Made by a program: the position numbers and the translations under genes. From Phenylobacterium sp. (GTDB lineage Bacteria > Pseudomonadota > Alphaproteobacteria > Caulobacterales > Caulobacteraceae), in assembly GCA_028291285.1 (NCBI GenBank), contig JAQGIJ010000144.1, positions 1-27,197 of the forward strand: DNA of 27,197 nucleotides. Reading direction: 5' to 3'. Positions within the stretch are counted from its first letter, which is position 1, and each line of letters opens with the position of its first letter. This document shows, piece after piece, positions 6,826 to 13,332 of the stretch. The notes under the pieces were generated by a model. That model searched no databases. It was given only the letters and a program-made list of their open reading frames with translations, and had not been told where the DNA came from.

Positions 6826-6837
6826 TTCTGATGACCT
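6819..6837. promoter_or_regulatory. Inverted repeat AGGTCAT-N5-ATGACCT covering a start codon
   Basis: Perfect 7-bp arms, AGGTCAT at 6819-6825 and ATGACCT at 6831-6837, with spacer TTCTG. The start codon of the 6325-6825 gene (6825-6823) is part of one arm. It could be a protein operator or a hairpin masking translation initiation. No binding protein can be assigned. Confidence 0.4.
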
Positions 6838-7385
6838 CGGAGCACGGCGGCGGACAGGAGAGGCGAAGGATGGAGGGTCGGACGGATGACCCCATCACGA
6901 GACAACAGGAGCACTTCCGGGCAGCCCAGAGGCTGTTGGCTGCGTGCACCGAGCATCCGGAAGCGAGCCGCGGTCTTGGCAGATGCGCTCGATTCCATAT
7001 TCGGCAGGCCAGCAAGCTTGCCGTTGAAATTTGCGGGGCGGGCGACGCCAGGAATTCGGCGCCCGCCCCTATTCATCCGGACCGGCTTTTTGCCGGCCGT
7101 AGATGAGGTTCCGAAAAGGGACTGACGGCCGACGCCCCTGGAGAGGAAAGCGTCGGCCGCCTCGCGCGCCCGTTGGGCATTCGGAATGCCGGCTGGGGCG
7201 GCCGGCTGCGCGCAACTGAATTTGTGAGTCCGCGGACGAGCTCCGCGCAGTGAAGCTTTCAACCAGTCGGGGGCAGGAAATGAGGAGCACAATGACATGC
7301 TCAACGCCCCCGCTTCACTTCGGCGAGATGGCGATAACCTTCTTCCCTCAGACGCCGTTGACGGTACTGAGCGGAGAGTCGGGCC
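6838..7385. other. 548-bp stretch without a secure gene, with clustered inverted repeats
   Basis: No reading frame here is convincing. A plus-strand frame at 6831-7106 looks weakly coding up to about 6960 (LAACTEHPEAS), and a second plus frame then looks better (KRAAVLADALDSIFGRPASL), which may be a frameshifted gene remnant. From 7035 there are dense inverted repeats. GGGGCGGGCG at 7035-7044 pairs with 7060-7069. CCGGC-TTTTT-GCCGG lies at 7082-7096. CGGCCGACGC at 7126-7135 pairs with 7150-7159. GGCATTC-G-GAATGCC lies at 7176-7190, and GTCCGCGGAC at 7228-7237. An 8-bp direct repeat GCCGGCTG occurs at 7188 and 7201. Candidates are a structured RNA, a replication origin or a regulatory region. 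Confidence 0.6.
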
Positions 7386-7667
7386 ATGAGACCGGCTCGA
7401 AAACGGTCCGAGAAAGCCTTGGCGTTACTCGTGCACGCCACCGCGGCAACGCGGCCCCAGACGGCCGAGGCGACGGTCGCCTGCAACATCCGGCTGACCA
7501 GCGCTCGCGACTTTATCGTGCATCGGGCGGCCCACGACATCGCCGCCGGCGGCATCGCGATCAGCGCAGAGGATTTCGAGGCCAACCGCGAGGCGGCGAT
7601 GAAGGCACTGAGGGCGCAGTGCGCCACCTGCGGCCTTTGTGCCGTGTTCGGATTAATCCCCCCGTAG
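7386..7667 (+). CDS. Hypothetical protein with C-terminal CxxCxxC
   Basis: A 93-residue plus-strand protein, MRPARKRSEKALALLVHATA onward, with helical AHDIAAGGIAISAEDFEANR and a C-terminal CATCGLC. It lies opposite the leftward operon. Hand counting of three 60-base lines (7441-7620) gives third-position GC of 85-95% with the lowest GC at the second position in the clearest line, the pattern expected for a real gene. The minus-strand ORF over the same region (7301-7996) is Ser/Arg/Ala-rich and looks like its shadow. GGAG stands about 10 bases before the ATG. No family is recognised; it may be an independently expressed accessory gene. Confidence 0.55.
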   Translation: MRPARKRSEKALALLVHATAATRPQTAEATVACNIRLTSARDFIVHRAAHDIAAGGIAISAEDFEANREAAMKALRAQCATCGLCAVFGLIPP

Positions 7668-7715
7668 GCGAATACACCGCAATTGACATAACCCGCCGCG
7701 CGAGTCGTTCTGGTT

Positions 7716-7991
7716 GTGAGGGAACGCGCGAGTACACGGGGCGATTGTGGTTTGACGTACGAGTACCAGGGCTTAGCCGAGAGATCGGCCTGCGCCGACC
7801 GGATGCGCCAAGAACTGAAAGAGGCCCTACCCCCGCGATTATTAACCCTGCGAGAGGAACTACGGGTCAGCGGCATGGCGGCGCGCTGCTCAGCTTGCAG
7901 GGCCTGCCCGATGATCGCCCGCGCGCTCAGCGTGATCGCTCCGCAGCCCGACGAGCCCGAGGAGCATGTGGTGCTGAGGCTGGCGAGCTGA
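7716..7991 (+). CDS. Hypothetical protein, possibly zinc-binding
   Basis: A plus-strand frame of 91 codons; a later ATG at 7803 (MRQELKEALPPRLLTLREEL) or 7875 is also possible. The C-terminal part has CSACRACP, a cysteine pair pattern like that at the end of the preceding plus-strand gene. Third-position GC is high only after 7860, and the 5' part is less GC-rich than its neighbours, so the true start is probably 7803 or later. It ends 5 bases before the convergent GIY-YIG gene stop. No function is recognised. Confidence 0.4.
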   Translation: MRERASTRGDCGLTYEYQGLAERSACADRMRQELKEALPPRLLTLREELRVSGMAARCSACRACPMIARALSVIAPQPDEPEEHVVLRLAS

Positions 7992-7996
7992 GGCAT

Positions 7997-8467
7997 TTAG
8001 GCGGCCACCGGCGCGAGGGTCGCGGGGCGCAGCTTTTCCTGGGCCGCGTGCGCGAGGTCTTCCAGCGTCGCCAAGCCCGCATTTGCGATTGGCAGCCACG
8101 CCCACGCCGGGATGCGGCCCCGCACGAACCAGAGCTCGACCGTGTTGTAAGGTGCGCCGGTGGCCTCGCAGAGTTGGCGACGCCGCTCGATGTTGGGATT
8201 GGCCGCCGTGCCCTCGCGCGGCGCCACAGCGACGGCCTCGACGTGCGCGGCGAGTTCGGCGTCTGGCCGAAACCATTCACCGCGCTGATGAAGGTGAGCG
8301 TAGCGGCGATGCAAAGCCGCCTCGGCCGCCCGGTCACCCTCGCACATGCCCTGGAGCACCAGTTCGCCGGGGCAGTCCGCCTGCATCTTCACGAGCCGGA
8401 GCCCGGGGTTGTCCGAGAACCCGATCTTGATGAAGCCCGACAGGGTGTCTTTGACGAAGTAGATCAC
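7997..8467 (-). CDS. GIY-YIG (T5orf172/Mug113-like) nuclease fused to a helix-turn-helix
   Basis: A 156-residue protein from the GTG at 8467-8465, overlapping the Cro-like stop (GTGA). Residues 1-80 match the T5orf172 branch of GIY-YIG: VIYFVKDTLSGFIKIGFSDN, then PGLRLVKMQADCPGEL, EAALHRRYAHL and GEWF. The C-terminal 70 residues (RRRQLCEATGAPYNTVELWF, VRGRIPAWAWLPIANAG) resemble the small Cro/CII-like helix-turn-helix proteins of alphaproteobacterial prophages. The arrangement therefore joins a possible nuclease to a DNA-binding domain right after cro, where lambda carries cII. Whether the nuclease is active is uncertain. It may act purely as a regulator. Confidence 0.75.
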   Translation of the reverse strand: MIYFVKDTLSGFIKIGFSDNPGLRLVKMQADCPGELVLQGMCEGDRAAEAALHRRYAHLHQRGEWFRPDAELAAHVEAVAVAPREGTAANPNIERRRQLCEATGAPYNTVELWFVRGRIPAWAWLPIANAGLATLEDLAHAAQEKLRPATLAPVAA

Positions 8468-8715
8468 GCGGCGGCCTCGCCGCTCACCACCTCGGGCCGC
8501 GCGATGTCGTCGGGCCACACGGCTTCCGCGGGCCACTTCACCGAGAGCGTGTGGATGGCAGCTTCAAGGCGCCGCGTGCTGACGTCCTTCCCCGCCTTGA
8601 TGGCGGACAGCTTCTTGCCGTCGTTGAACAGGTGCGTGCTGACCGTCGCGTCCGTGAAGCCGGTCGCGCGCTGGTACTCGCCTGTCAGGCGGAGAAGCTG
8701 ATCAATGGCACTCAT
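8464..8715 (-). CDS. Cro-like early regulator
   Basis: An 83-residue protein starting MSAIDQLLRLTGEYQRATGF. The segment TDATVSTHLFNDGKKLSAIK and AGKDVSTRRLEAAIHTLSVK is typical of the short helix-turn-helix proteins encoded divergently from S24 repressors in alphaproteobacterial prophages. It is the first gene of the leftward operon. Its ATG (8715-8713) is 12 bases from the nearest operator, so it should be repressed by the product of the repressor gene and probably competes for the same sites. The Cro role is inferred from position and size. Confidence 0.75.
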   Translation of the reverse strand: MSAIDQLLRLTGEYQRATGFTDATVSTHLFNDGKKLSAIKAGKDVSTRRLEAAIHTLSVKWPAEAVWPDDIARPEVVSGEAAA

Positions 8716-8727
8716 GGGGGACAGCGT

Positions 8728-8799
8728 CGGTTATTTTACCGGCTTCGTCAACGGTCATCTTACCGGTCGCGGTGCCGCACCTCGGCGGTCATCCTACCG
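8728..8799. promoter_or_regulatory. Left operator cluster: three 14-bp partially palindromic sites
   Basis: Three sites in the 88-bp gap between the divergent cro-like and repressor genes: CGGTTATTTTACCG (8728-8741), CGGTCATCTTACCG (8752-8765) and CGGTCATCCTACCG (8786-8799). Each has CGGT and ACCG arms. Start-to-start spacing is 24 and 34 bp. The same site recurs in the right cluster. The last site ends only 4 bases before the repressor ATG, as expected for autoregulation. Three operators between divergent immunity genes parallel lambda OR. Confidence 0.85.
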
Positions 8800-8803
8800 G
8801 CCC

Positions 8804-9466
8804 ATGCTAAAGGACGTTCTCGCTCGGATCGAACAGCGGCTCGCAGCCCTGAAGCTCAAGCCGGCGACGGCTTCGCGGAAGGCGGGGCTGAGCGAGGACG
8901 CCATCCGGAACATGCAGCGCGCGGTCGAGAAGGACGCGAGCCAGGGCGTCTCCACGAATACGATCTTCGCTCTTGCCCCGGTCCTAGAGACGACGCCCGC
9001 GTGGCTCCTCGACGGGACCGGCCAGGAGGAGACGCGGCTGGTCCCGATCATCGGCCGCGTGGGCGCGGACAGTTCAGGCGAGGTGATCCAGGTCGACGCT
9101 CATGGCGGGTACGACACCGCGCCGATTCCCCCCGGAGGATCGGCGAGGGCCGTGGCGCTCGAGGTGATTGGCGATTCCATGCCATGGCTCGCGCCGGCCG
9201 GGGCGCTCGTCTACTTCGAGGATCAGCGCACGCCGCCGACCGAGGACATGGTCTATTACTACGTGATCGCGGAGCTGGATGACGGGCGGGTCCTGCTTAA
9301 GCGCCTCCTGCGGGGCTCCGAGCCGGGCCTCTGGACGCTGGAAAGCCAGATGGGCCCGCCGATCGAGAACGTCCGAATCCACTGGGCCGCGGAGCCCACC
9401 GCGATCGTCCCGCCCCGCCAGGCGCGGATAATTATCAAGCGAGCCGGCGAGAGCCAAGTCGCATGA
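8804..9466 (+). CDS. Phage repressor, XRE-like HTH plus S24 peptidase domain
   Basis: A 220-residue CI/LexA-like repressor. I choose the ATG at 8804 because the upstream extension of the frame lies over the operators. The N-terminal helix-turn-helix (PATASRKAGLSEDAIRNMQR, residues 20-39) is followed by TIFALAPVLETTPAWLLDG. The S24 domain has VIGDSMPW with Ser125, and DDGRVLLKRLL with Lys166, the expected Ser-Lys dyad. At the usual cleavage site (IIGRVGAD, residues 83-89) the Ala-Gly pair seen in many relatives is Ala-Asp. No ribosome-binding site is visible between the last operator and the ATG, so a leaderless mRNA like that of lambda cI from PRM is possible. It should hold both operons silent during lysogeny. 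Confidence 0.9.
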   Translation: MLKDVLARIEQRLAALKLKPATASRKAGLSEDAIRNMQRAVEKDASQGVSTNTIFALAPVLETTPAWLLDGTGQEETRLVPIIGRVGADSSGEVIQVDAHGGYDTAPIPPGGSARAVALEVIGDSMPWLAPAGALVYFEDQRTPPTEDMVYYYVIAELDDGRVLLKRLLRGSEPGLWTLESQMGPPIENVRIHWAAEPTAIVPPRQARIIIKRAGESQVA

Positions 9467-9500
9467 GCGGCCGGCGGCGGTAGCTACACCGGCTTTTGAC

Positions 9501-9542
9501 CGGTCATTTTACCGATTTCGGCTTGCACCGGTAAAATGACCG
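9501..9542. promoter_or_regulatory. Right operator cluster: two identical sites in opposite orientation
   Basis: CGGTCATTTTACCG at 9501-9514 and its exact reverse complement CGGTAAAATGACCG at 9529-9542, 28 bp apart start to start. A weaker CGGCTTTTGACCG lies at 9490-9502. The site matches the left cluster consensus. The cluster lies between the repressor stop and the first gene of the rightward operon (ATG 9577) and presumably represses its promoter; TTGCAC at 9523-9528 is a possible -35 element. Confidence 0.85.
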
Positions 9543-9576
9543 GTGTACCGTCTTCCTCAGAACGAGGGAGACACCG

Positions 9577-10053
9577 ATGGCTCAGCCCACCTTCACCTTG
9601 GACGACGCAGGCTCGATCTGCGTAACGCCCTTCCTGATCCGCGAACAGCGCACCGAAGACCTCCTCGCCGCCGACCACGCCCGCGAAGCCGGCCGGTTCT
9701 CCGGCGTCTGCTACGGCGGCATGGGCCCTGCGCCGCGCACGCCGCGCACCCGGGAACAGGTCAGGGCAGACGCCGAGGGCGCGGCTCGCACGGCCTCGGC
9801 CTTCGCCAAATCCCCGCGGGGCCGGTTCCTGCTGGCGATCCGCGAGCTGGAGAACCTGGGCTGGGCGGCGGAGGCTGAGCGTGCCCGCAGCGCAATGAGC
9901 CGCGGCTTCGCGCGGCCCGACGAGCCGGCCGATCCCCGCGAGGTCGGCGTCGCGCTGGCGAGCATCGAGCCGATCAACCATCCCGACGCGCGCATGGCCT
10001 GCATGGCGCTGGCCGAGCTGCTGATCGTCGCCGTCGCCCACGCGGCGGAGTGA
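9577..10053 (+). CDS. Hypothetical protein, first gene of the rightward operon
   Basis: A 158-residue soluble protein, MAQPTFTLDDAGSICVTPFL onward, preceded by GAGGGAGA about 8 bases before the ATG and by the right operators. The centre (REQVRADAEGAARTASAFAK) and C-terminus (MACMALAELLIVAVAHAAE) are helical. No domain is recognised. As the first gene after the operators it should be among the earliest expressed on induction, a position often used for host-takeover or anti-defence proteins (inference from position only). Confidence 0.7.
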   Translation: MAQPTFTLDDAGSICVTPFLIREQRTEDLLAADHAREAGRFSGVCYGGMGPAPRTPRTREQVRADAEGAARTASAFAKSPRGRFLLAIRELENLGWAAEAERARSAMSRGFARPDEPADPREVGVALASIEPINHPDARMACMALAELLIVAVAHAAE

Positions 10054-10058
10054 GCGCC

Positions 10059-10376
10059 ATGGAAACCGTGAAGCACACGCCGGGGCCGCTCATCGTCGTC
10101 GACGGCGGCTGCCAGAGCGTCAGAGGTTTTCTCGCCATCGTTCGCGACTTCGGCGACGGCACAACCTCGGTGCCCACGGCCTACGTGGCTCGGCAGGACG
10201 ACGCCGCGCTGTATGCCGCCGCGCCGGAGAGCCATGAGGCCAACCGCGAGGCCGCCGATTTCCTGGTGAGCTACTTCGGCCCGGTCGCGAGCGACGATCC
10301 TGAGGGGTGGTCGGATCAGGACGCGCGAGCCGTCTACGAGAAGCTCATCGCCGCCGTCGCCAAAGCGGAGGCCTGA
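10059..10376 (+). CDS. Small early protein with HTPGP motif
   Basis: A 105-residue protein. The frame also has a GTG at 10050, but GGAG at 10046-10049 is well placed for the ATG at 10059, so I choose METVKHTPGPLIVVDGGCQS. The HTPGP start is widespread in small phage early proteins (Ead/Ea22-like group) of unknown function. The middle has ALYAAAPESHEANREAADFL, also typical of these proteins. No catalytic motif is seen. Confidence 0.7.
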   Translation: METVKHTPGPLIVVDGGCQSVRGFLAIVRDFGDGTTSVPTAYVARQDDAALYAAAPESHEANREAADFLVSYFGPVASDDPEGWSDQDARAVYEKLIAAVAKAEA

Positions 10377-10379
10377 GCC

Positions 10380-10646
10380 ATGCCCACCGAAGATCAGATC
10401 GAAGCCGCCCGCACCAAGGTCCGCAACATGCTGCACGCAGCAGACCATGGAAACCACCTGGGTGAGATGGCCGTGCTGAGGATGGCGGCGTCTGGGGAGC
10501 TGCTGGAGGCTGCGAAGCTCGCGCGAGCCTTCCTCATCAACCAGTTCGAGGAGCCGGGTCGAACGGTGTTCTGGAGGCTGATGGACGCTCTCTCCCTCGC
10601 CCAGCCCTACGAAGCGGAAGTCGTGGAGGGCCGGGCCGATGCCTGA
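10380..10646 (+). CDS. Helical hypothetical protein
   Basis: An 88-residue protein, MPTEDQIEAARTKVRNMLHA onward, predicted mostly helical. It starts 3 bases after the previous stop and overlaps the next gene by 8 bases, so it is part of the same transcript. No family is recognised. Confidence 0.6.
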   Translation: MPTEDQIEAARTKVRNMLHAADHGNHLGEMAVLRMAASGELLEAAKLARAFLINQFEEPGRTVFWRLMDALSLAQPYEAEVVEGRADA

Positions 10647-10866
10647 ATCCCCCCTCACAGCGCGCCTCGTCCGCGACGGCCTCGCCGGCTGCGAGCCCCT
10701 CCCGCCGGTCCCCGCGACCGCGATGCTGGCCCAGATCGTCGCGCACCTGAAGGTGGCGCTCACCGTGGCCCTACCGTCCGCCGACGAGATCGTGATCGGC
10801 CACGTCCGGACCGCGCACGAGCTGGCGGTCCTGGTGCTGCGCCAAGCCCAGAGGAACGCCCGATGA
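10639..10866 (+). CDS. Small hypothetical protein
   Basis: A 75-residue protein, MPESPLTARLVRDGLAGCEP onward, with a hydrophobic helical middle (ATAMLAQIVAHLKVALTVAL). It overlaps both neighbours, the next as ATGA. No family is recognised. Confidence 0.6.
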   Translation: MPESPLTARLVRDGLAGCEPLPPVPATAMLAQIVAHLKVALTVALPSADEIVIGHVRTAHELAVLVLRQAQRNAR

Positions 10867-11141
10867 CCGCCGCGATCCATTGCCTCGCCGCCGAGCGCCA
10901 GCGCCTCCGCGCCGATGACGCCGGCCTCTTCCCGCCCCCGTACATCGAAGGCGGAGAGGAGTTGGACCGCGCGCTGGAGAGCCTGGGCCTGGAGCTGGTC
11001 AAGCCGAGGCGGCGCCCGTCGCCGCTTCGCATCCTGACCGTGGCCCTGGCCTTGGCTGGCCTCCTGGCCATCGCCCTAGGCGCGGTCGACTTCGTCTTGG
11101 CCATGCTCGGCGTGGTCGCTCGTGATCGGGGGATCCAATGA
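10863..11141 (+). CDS. Small membrane protein
   Basis: A 92-residue protein. After a charged N-terminal 55 residues and a basic stretch (KPRRRPSPLR) comes a hydrophobic segment of about 25 residues (ILTVALALAGLLAIALGAVD and following) long enough to cross the membrane once. By the positive-inside rule the N-terminus would be cytoplasmic. It overlaps its neighbours as ATGA. An early phage membrane protein could act in superinfection exclusion, but nothing specific is seen. Confidence 0.6.
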   Translation: MTAAIHCLAAERQRLRADDAGLFPPPYIEGGEELDRALESLGLELVKPRRRPSPLRILTVALALAGLLAIALGAVDFVLAMLGVVARDRGIQ

Positions 11142-11311
11142 AGTCTGAATTCGCCACCTGGCGCGACGAGATCATGCGCCCGAAGCTGACCATCGCGCAG
11201 CGCATGGCGCCTTGGTTCGAGTGGTCGGCGCCTACGCGGGAGCCCGACGCCCCCGACCCGGACATGTTCACCTGGTGGTCCGTCGCCGAGTTGATGGAGC
11301 GGGCGCGGTGA
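11138..11311 (+). CDS. Short hypothetical protein
   Basis: A 57-residue protein beginning MKSEFATWRDEIMRPKLTIA and ending MFTWWSVAELMERAR, Trp-rich for its size. The ATG overlaps the previous stop (ATGA) and its stop overlaps a GTG start (GTGA). The overlaps on both sides are the main support. No function is recognised. Confidence 0.55.
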   Translation: MKSEFATWRDEIMRPKLTIAQRMAPWFEWSAPTREPDAPDPDMFTWWSVAELMERAR

Positions 11312-11562
11312 GGATCCTGACCTTCGCCGCCTCGCTCAGCGACGACGCGCCGGAGCGCTACCGCTGCGCAGCCCGGATCCTGCTGTCCGACGGCACGCTG
11401 CACCCGGGCATCTGCCATGCGTCGAGCAAGTCGGAAGCCCGCGCCAAGATGCAGGCCTTCTGGGACGCCGAGTTGAAGCGCGCCCAGGAGCGCCGTGAGG
11501 CCGGAGAGCGCCGGGTCGAGGCGATGCGGGCTGCGCGCGAGGCCAGGAGCAGCGCGCCATGA
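11308..11562 (+). CDS. Small charged helical hypothetical protein
   Basis: An 84-residue protein from the GTG at 11308 (VRILTFAASLSDDAPERYRC). The first half looks like a small beta fold with ILLSDGTLHPGI. The second half is a long charged helix (AKMQAFWDAELKRAQERREA). It overlaps the exonuclease gene by 4 bases. No family is recognised; immediate coupling to the exonuclease suggests a recombination-module member. Confidence 0.55.
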   Translation: MRILTFAASLSDDAPERYRCAARILLSDGTLHPGICHASSKSEARAKMQAFWDAELKRAQERREAGERRVEAMRAAREARSSAP

Positions 11563-12236
11563 CGATCAAGATCCACGACCTCATGACCCAAGGTAGCGCT
11601 GAGTGGTACGCGGCCAGAACCGGCCTGCTCACTGCCAGCGAGATGAAGCTGATCGTGACGCCGACGCTGAAGGTCGCGAGCAACGAGAAGGAGCGCTCGC
11701 ACCTCTACGAGCTCCTGGCCCAGCGGATCACCGGCCACGTCGAGCCCAGCTACGTCGGCGACGACATGCTGCGCGGGATGGAGGACGAGATCGACGCGCG
11801 GGAGAAGTACGCGGCGAACTATGCGGATCTGACCACGGTCGGCTTCATCACCAACGACCGCTGGGGCTTCACGGTGGGTTACTCGCCAGATGCCTTGGTC
11901 GGCGACGACGGCCTGATCGAGATCAAGAGCCGCCGGCAGAAATTCCAGATCGAGACGCTGATCGAGCACACCGTGCCGGCCGAGCACCTGATCCAGGTGC
12001 AGACCGGGCTGCTCGTGAGCGAGCGCAGGTGGTGCGATTACGTCAGCTATAGCGCCGGCCTACCGATGGTCGTGGTGCGCGTACTGCCAGATCCGGACAT
12101 CCAGGCCGCCATCATCGCAGCCGCGACCGCCTTCGAGACCCGCCTCGCCGAGAAGCTGGCGGCGTTCCGCGAAGCCATGGCCAAGCGCCGCTACATCGCA
12201 ACAGAGCGCCGCATCGAACAGGAGATGTACGCGTGA
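11559..12236 (+). CDS. YqaJ-type phage recombination exonuclease
   Basis: A 225-residue protein of the YqaJ/lambda-exonuclease family, which degrades one strand of duplex DNA ends to give single strands for annealing. It has the N-terminal QGSAEWYAARTGLLTASE, where family members carry W-x-x-x-R-x-G, GMEDEIDAREKY with Glu77, and the metal-binding core SPDALVGDDGLIEIKS with Asp111, Glu121 and Lys123. HLIQVQTGLL supplies the conserved glutamines 146 and 148. All catalytic residues are present. The next gene overlaps it and probably encodes its partner. The location in the rightward early operon upstream of int parallels lambda red. Confidence 0.9.
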   Translation: MTIKIHDLMTQGSAEWYAARTGLLTASEMKLIVTPTLKVASNEKERSHLYELLAQRITGHVEPSYVGDDMLRGMEDEIDAREKYAANYADLTTVGFITNDRWGFTVGYSPDALVGDDGLIEIKSRRQKFQIETLIEHTVPAEHLIQVQTGLLVSERRWCDYVSYSAGLPMVVVRVLPDPDIQAAIIAAATAFETRLAEKLAAFREAMAKRRYIATERRIEQEMYA

Positions 12237-12880
12237 CCGATCTCGCCAAAACCATCGCGCCCAAAAGCGATCAGCTAAATTCTGATGATCTGATCGCCGG
12301 GCCGCTCACCATCACGATCACAACCGTGCGCGGCTGCGATGAGCCCGAGCAGCCGGTGGCCGTCCACTTCGAGGGCGATGACAAGAAGCCCTACAAGCCC
12401 TGCAAGTCGATGCGCCGCGTCATGGTCCACTGCTGGGGGCCAGACGGGAAGACCTACGCCGGGCGACGGATCACGCTGTTCCGAGACGAGGGCGTGCAGT
12501 TCGGCGGGATCAAGGTCGGCGGGATCCGCATCTCGCACATGAGCCACATCGACCGCGACGTGACCATGGCCCTGACGGCGACGCGGGCGAAGCGGACACC
12601 GTTCACGGTCAAGCCGCTGCAGGCCGAGGTGGTGCAGCGCGCGGCTGCTGTGAGACCCACCGCGACCGGCGAGGAACTGACGCTCTCGCAGCGCGCCGAC
12701 GCCTACGAGAAGCGCATCCGCGAGGCGCCCTCCACCGTGAAGCTCAAGGCCATCCGGGCGGCCGGCGAGAAGCTGCGCAGCGAGCTGGATCTGGGCGACC
12801 CTGAGCGGCTCGTGGAAATCGAGGGCCTCTGGAACGAGCATTACGCCGGTCTTGAGGCCGCCGAGAAGGCTGGCGAATGA
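12233..12880 (+). CDS. Conserved phage protein, probable recombination-module partner
   Basis: A 215-residue protein from the GTG at 12233 overlapping the exonuclease stop (GTGA). Residues 20-125 form a conserved beta-rich domain (GPLTITITTVRGCDEPEQPV, then KPYKPCKSMRRVMVHCWG, GRRITLFRDEGVQFGG and GGIRISHMS). The remainder is helical and charged. I recognise the sequence as a widespread phage protein of unknown function. Direct coupling to a YqaJ exonuclease suggests a single-strand-binding or annealing role. That is inference only; it is not recognisably RecT, Erf or Red-beta. Confidence 0.7.
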   Translation: MTDLAKTIAPKSDQLNSDDLIAGPLTITITTVRGCDEPEQPVAVHFEGDDKKPYKPCKSMRRVMVHCWGPDGKTYAGRRITLFRDEGVQFGGIKVGGIRISHMSHIDRDVTMALTATRAKRTPFTVKPLQAEVVQRAAAVRPTATGEELTLSQRADAYEKRIREAPSTVKLKAIRAAGEKLRSELDLGDPERLVEIEGLWNEHYAGLEAAEKAGE

Positions 12881-13332
12881 TGCGCGCCACGCCCAAGCAA
12901 CTCGCGGACGCCCGCGCCATGCTCTCCGCCGACCGCAAGGCGCGCGCGGCCGAGCGGAAGACGCGGGTGGAGCACAAGGCCGACCCGGTGAAGGTGAACC
13001 GGGGACGGGTGCGGGATAACGGGTATCTGGCCTACCTACGGCGTCAGCCGTGCGAGGCCTGCGGGGCAGGCCACCGGGTCGAGGCCGCGCATATCCGCTC
13101 TGGCTACGCCGAAGCCGGTTGGCCGCCGACTGGGATGCAGGTCAAGCCATCTGATTTCCGCGCCCTGAGTCTCTGCGCGAGCTGTCATCGGGAAGGCCCC
13201 GACGCGCAGCACCGCGGCAACGAACGCCTCTGGTGGCAGGCCCGCGGGATCTACCCGCCGGAGCGCTGCGCCCAGGTCCGCGCCGACTTCCTGGCCGGCC
13301 GCGATCAAGGAGGCTCCCATGCCGCCGACTGA
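12877..13332 (+). CDS. HNH-fold recombination nuclease (DUF968/Ref-like)
   Basis: A 151-residue protein. After a basic N-terminus it has QPCEACGAGHRVEAAHIRSG, then KPSDFRALSLCASCHREG and ERLWWQARGIYP. The spaced CxxC pairs around an AAH motif are the zinc-binding HNH layout of DUF968/Ref-like proteins usually found in phage recombination blocks. They are distinct from mobile HNH endonucleases. Its place right after the exonuclease and its partner supports a recombination function. Confidence 0.75.
   Translation: MMRATPKQLADARAMLSADRKARAAERKTRVEHKADPVKVNRGRVRDNGYLAYLRRQPCEACGAGHRVEAAHIRSGYAEAGWPPTGMQVKPSDFRALSLCASCHREGPDAQHRGNERLWWQARGIYPPERCAQVRADFLAGRDQGGSHAAD

Noticed and set aside
6822..7304. 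Minus-strand ORF of 160 codons whose stop overlaps the 6825 start as ATGA
   Set aside because: Third-position GC is not raised in its frame over 6841-6900, and it spans the inverted-repeat cluster. The stop overlap may be chance.
7301..7996. Minus-strand ORF of 231 codons
   Set aside because: Ser/Arg/Ala-rich with no motif; it is the reverse shadow of the plus-strand gene at 7386-7667.
10050..10058. GTG start for the HTPGP-motif gene
   Set aside because: GGAG directly abuts this GTG, but it is correctly spaced from the ATG at 10059, and the family usually starts just before HTPGP.
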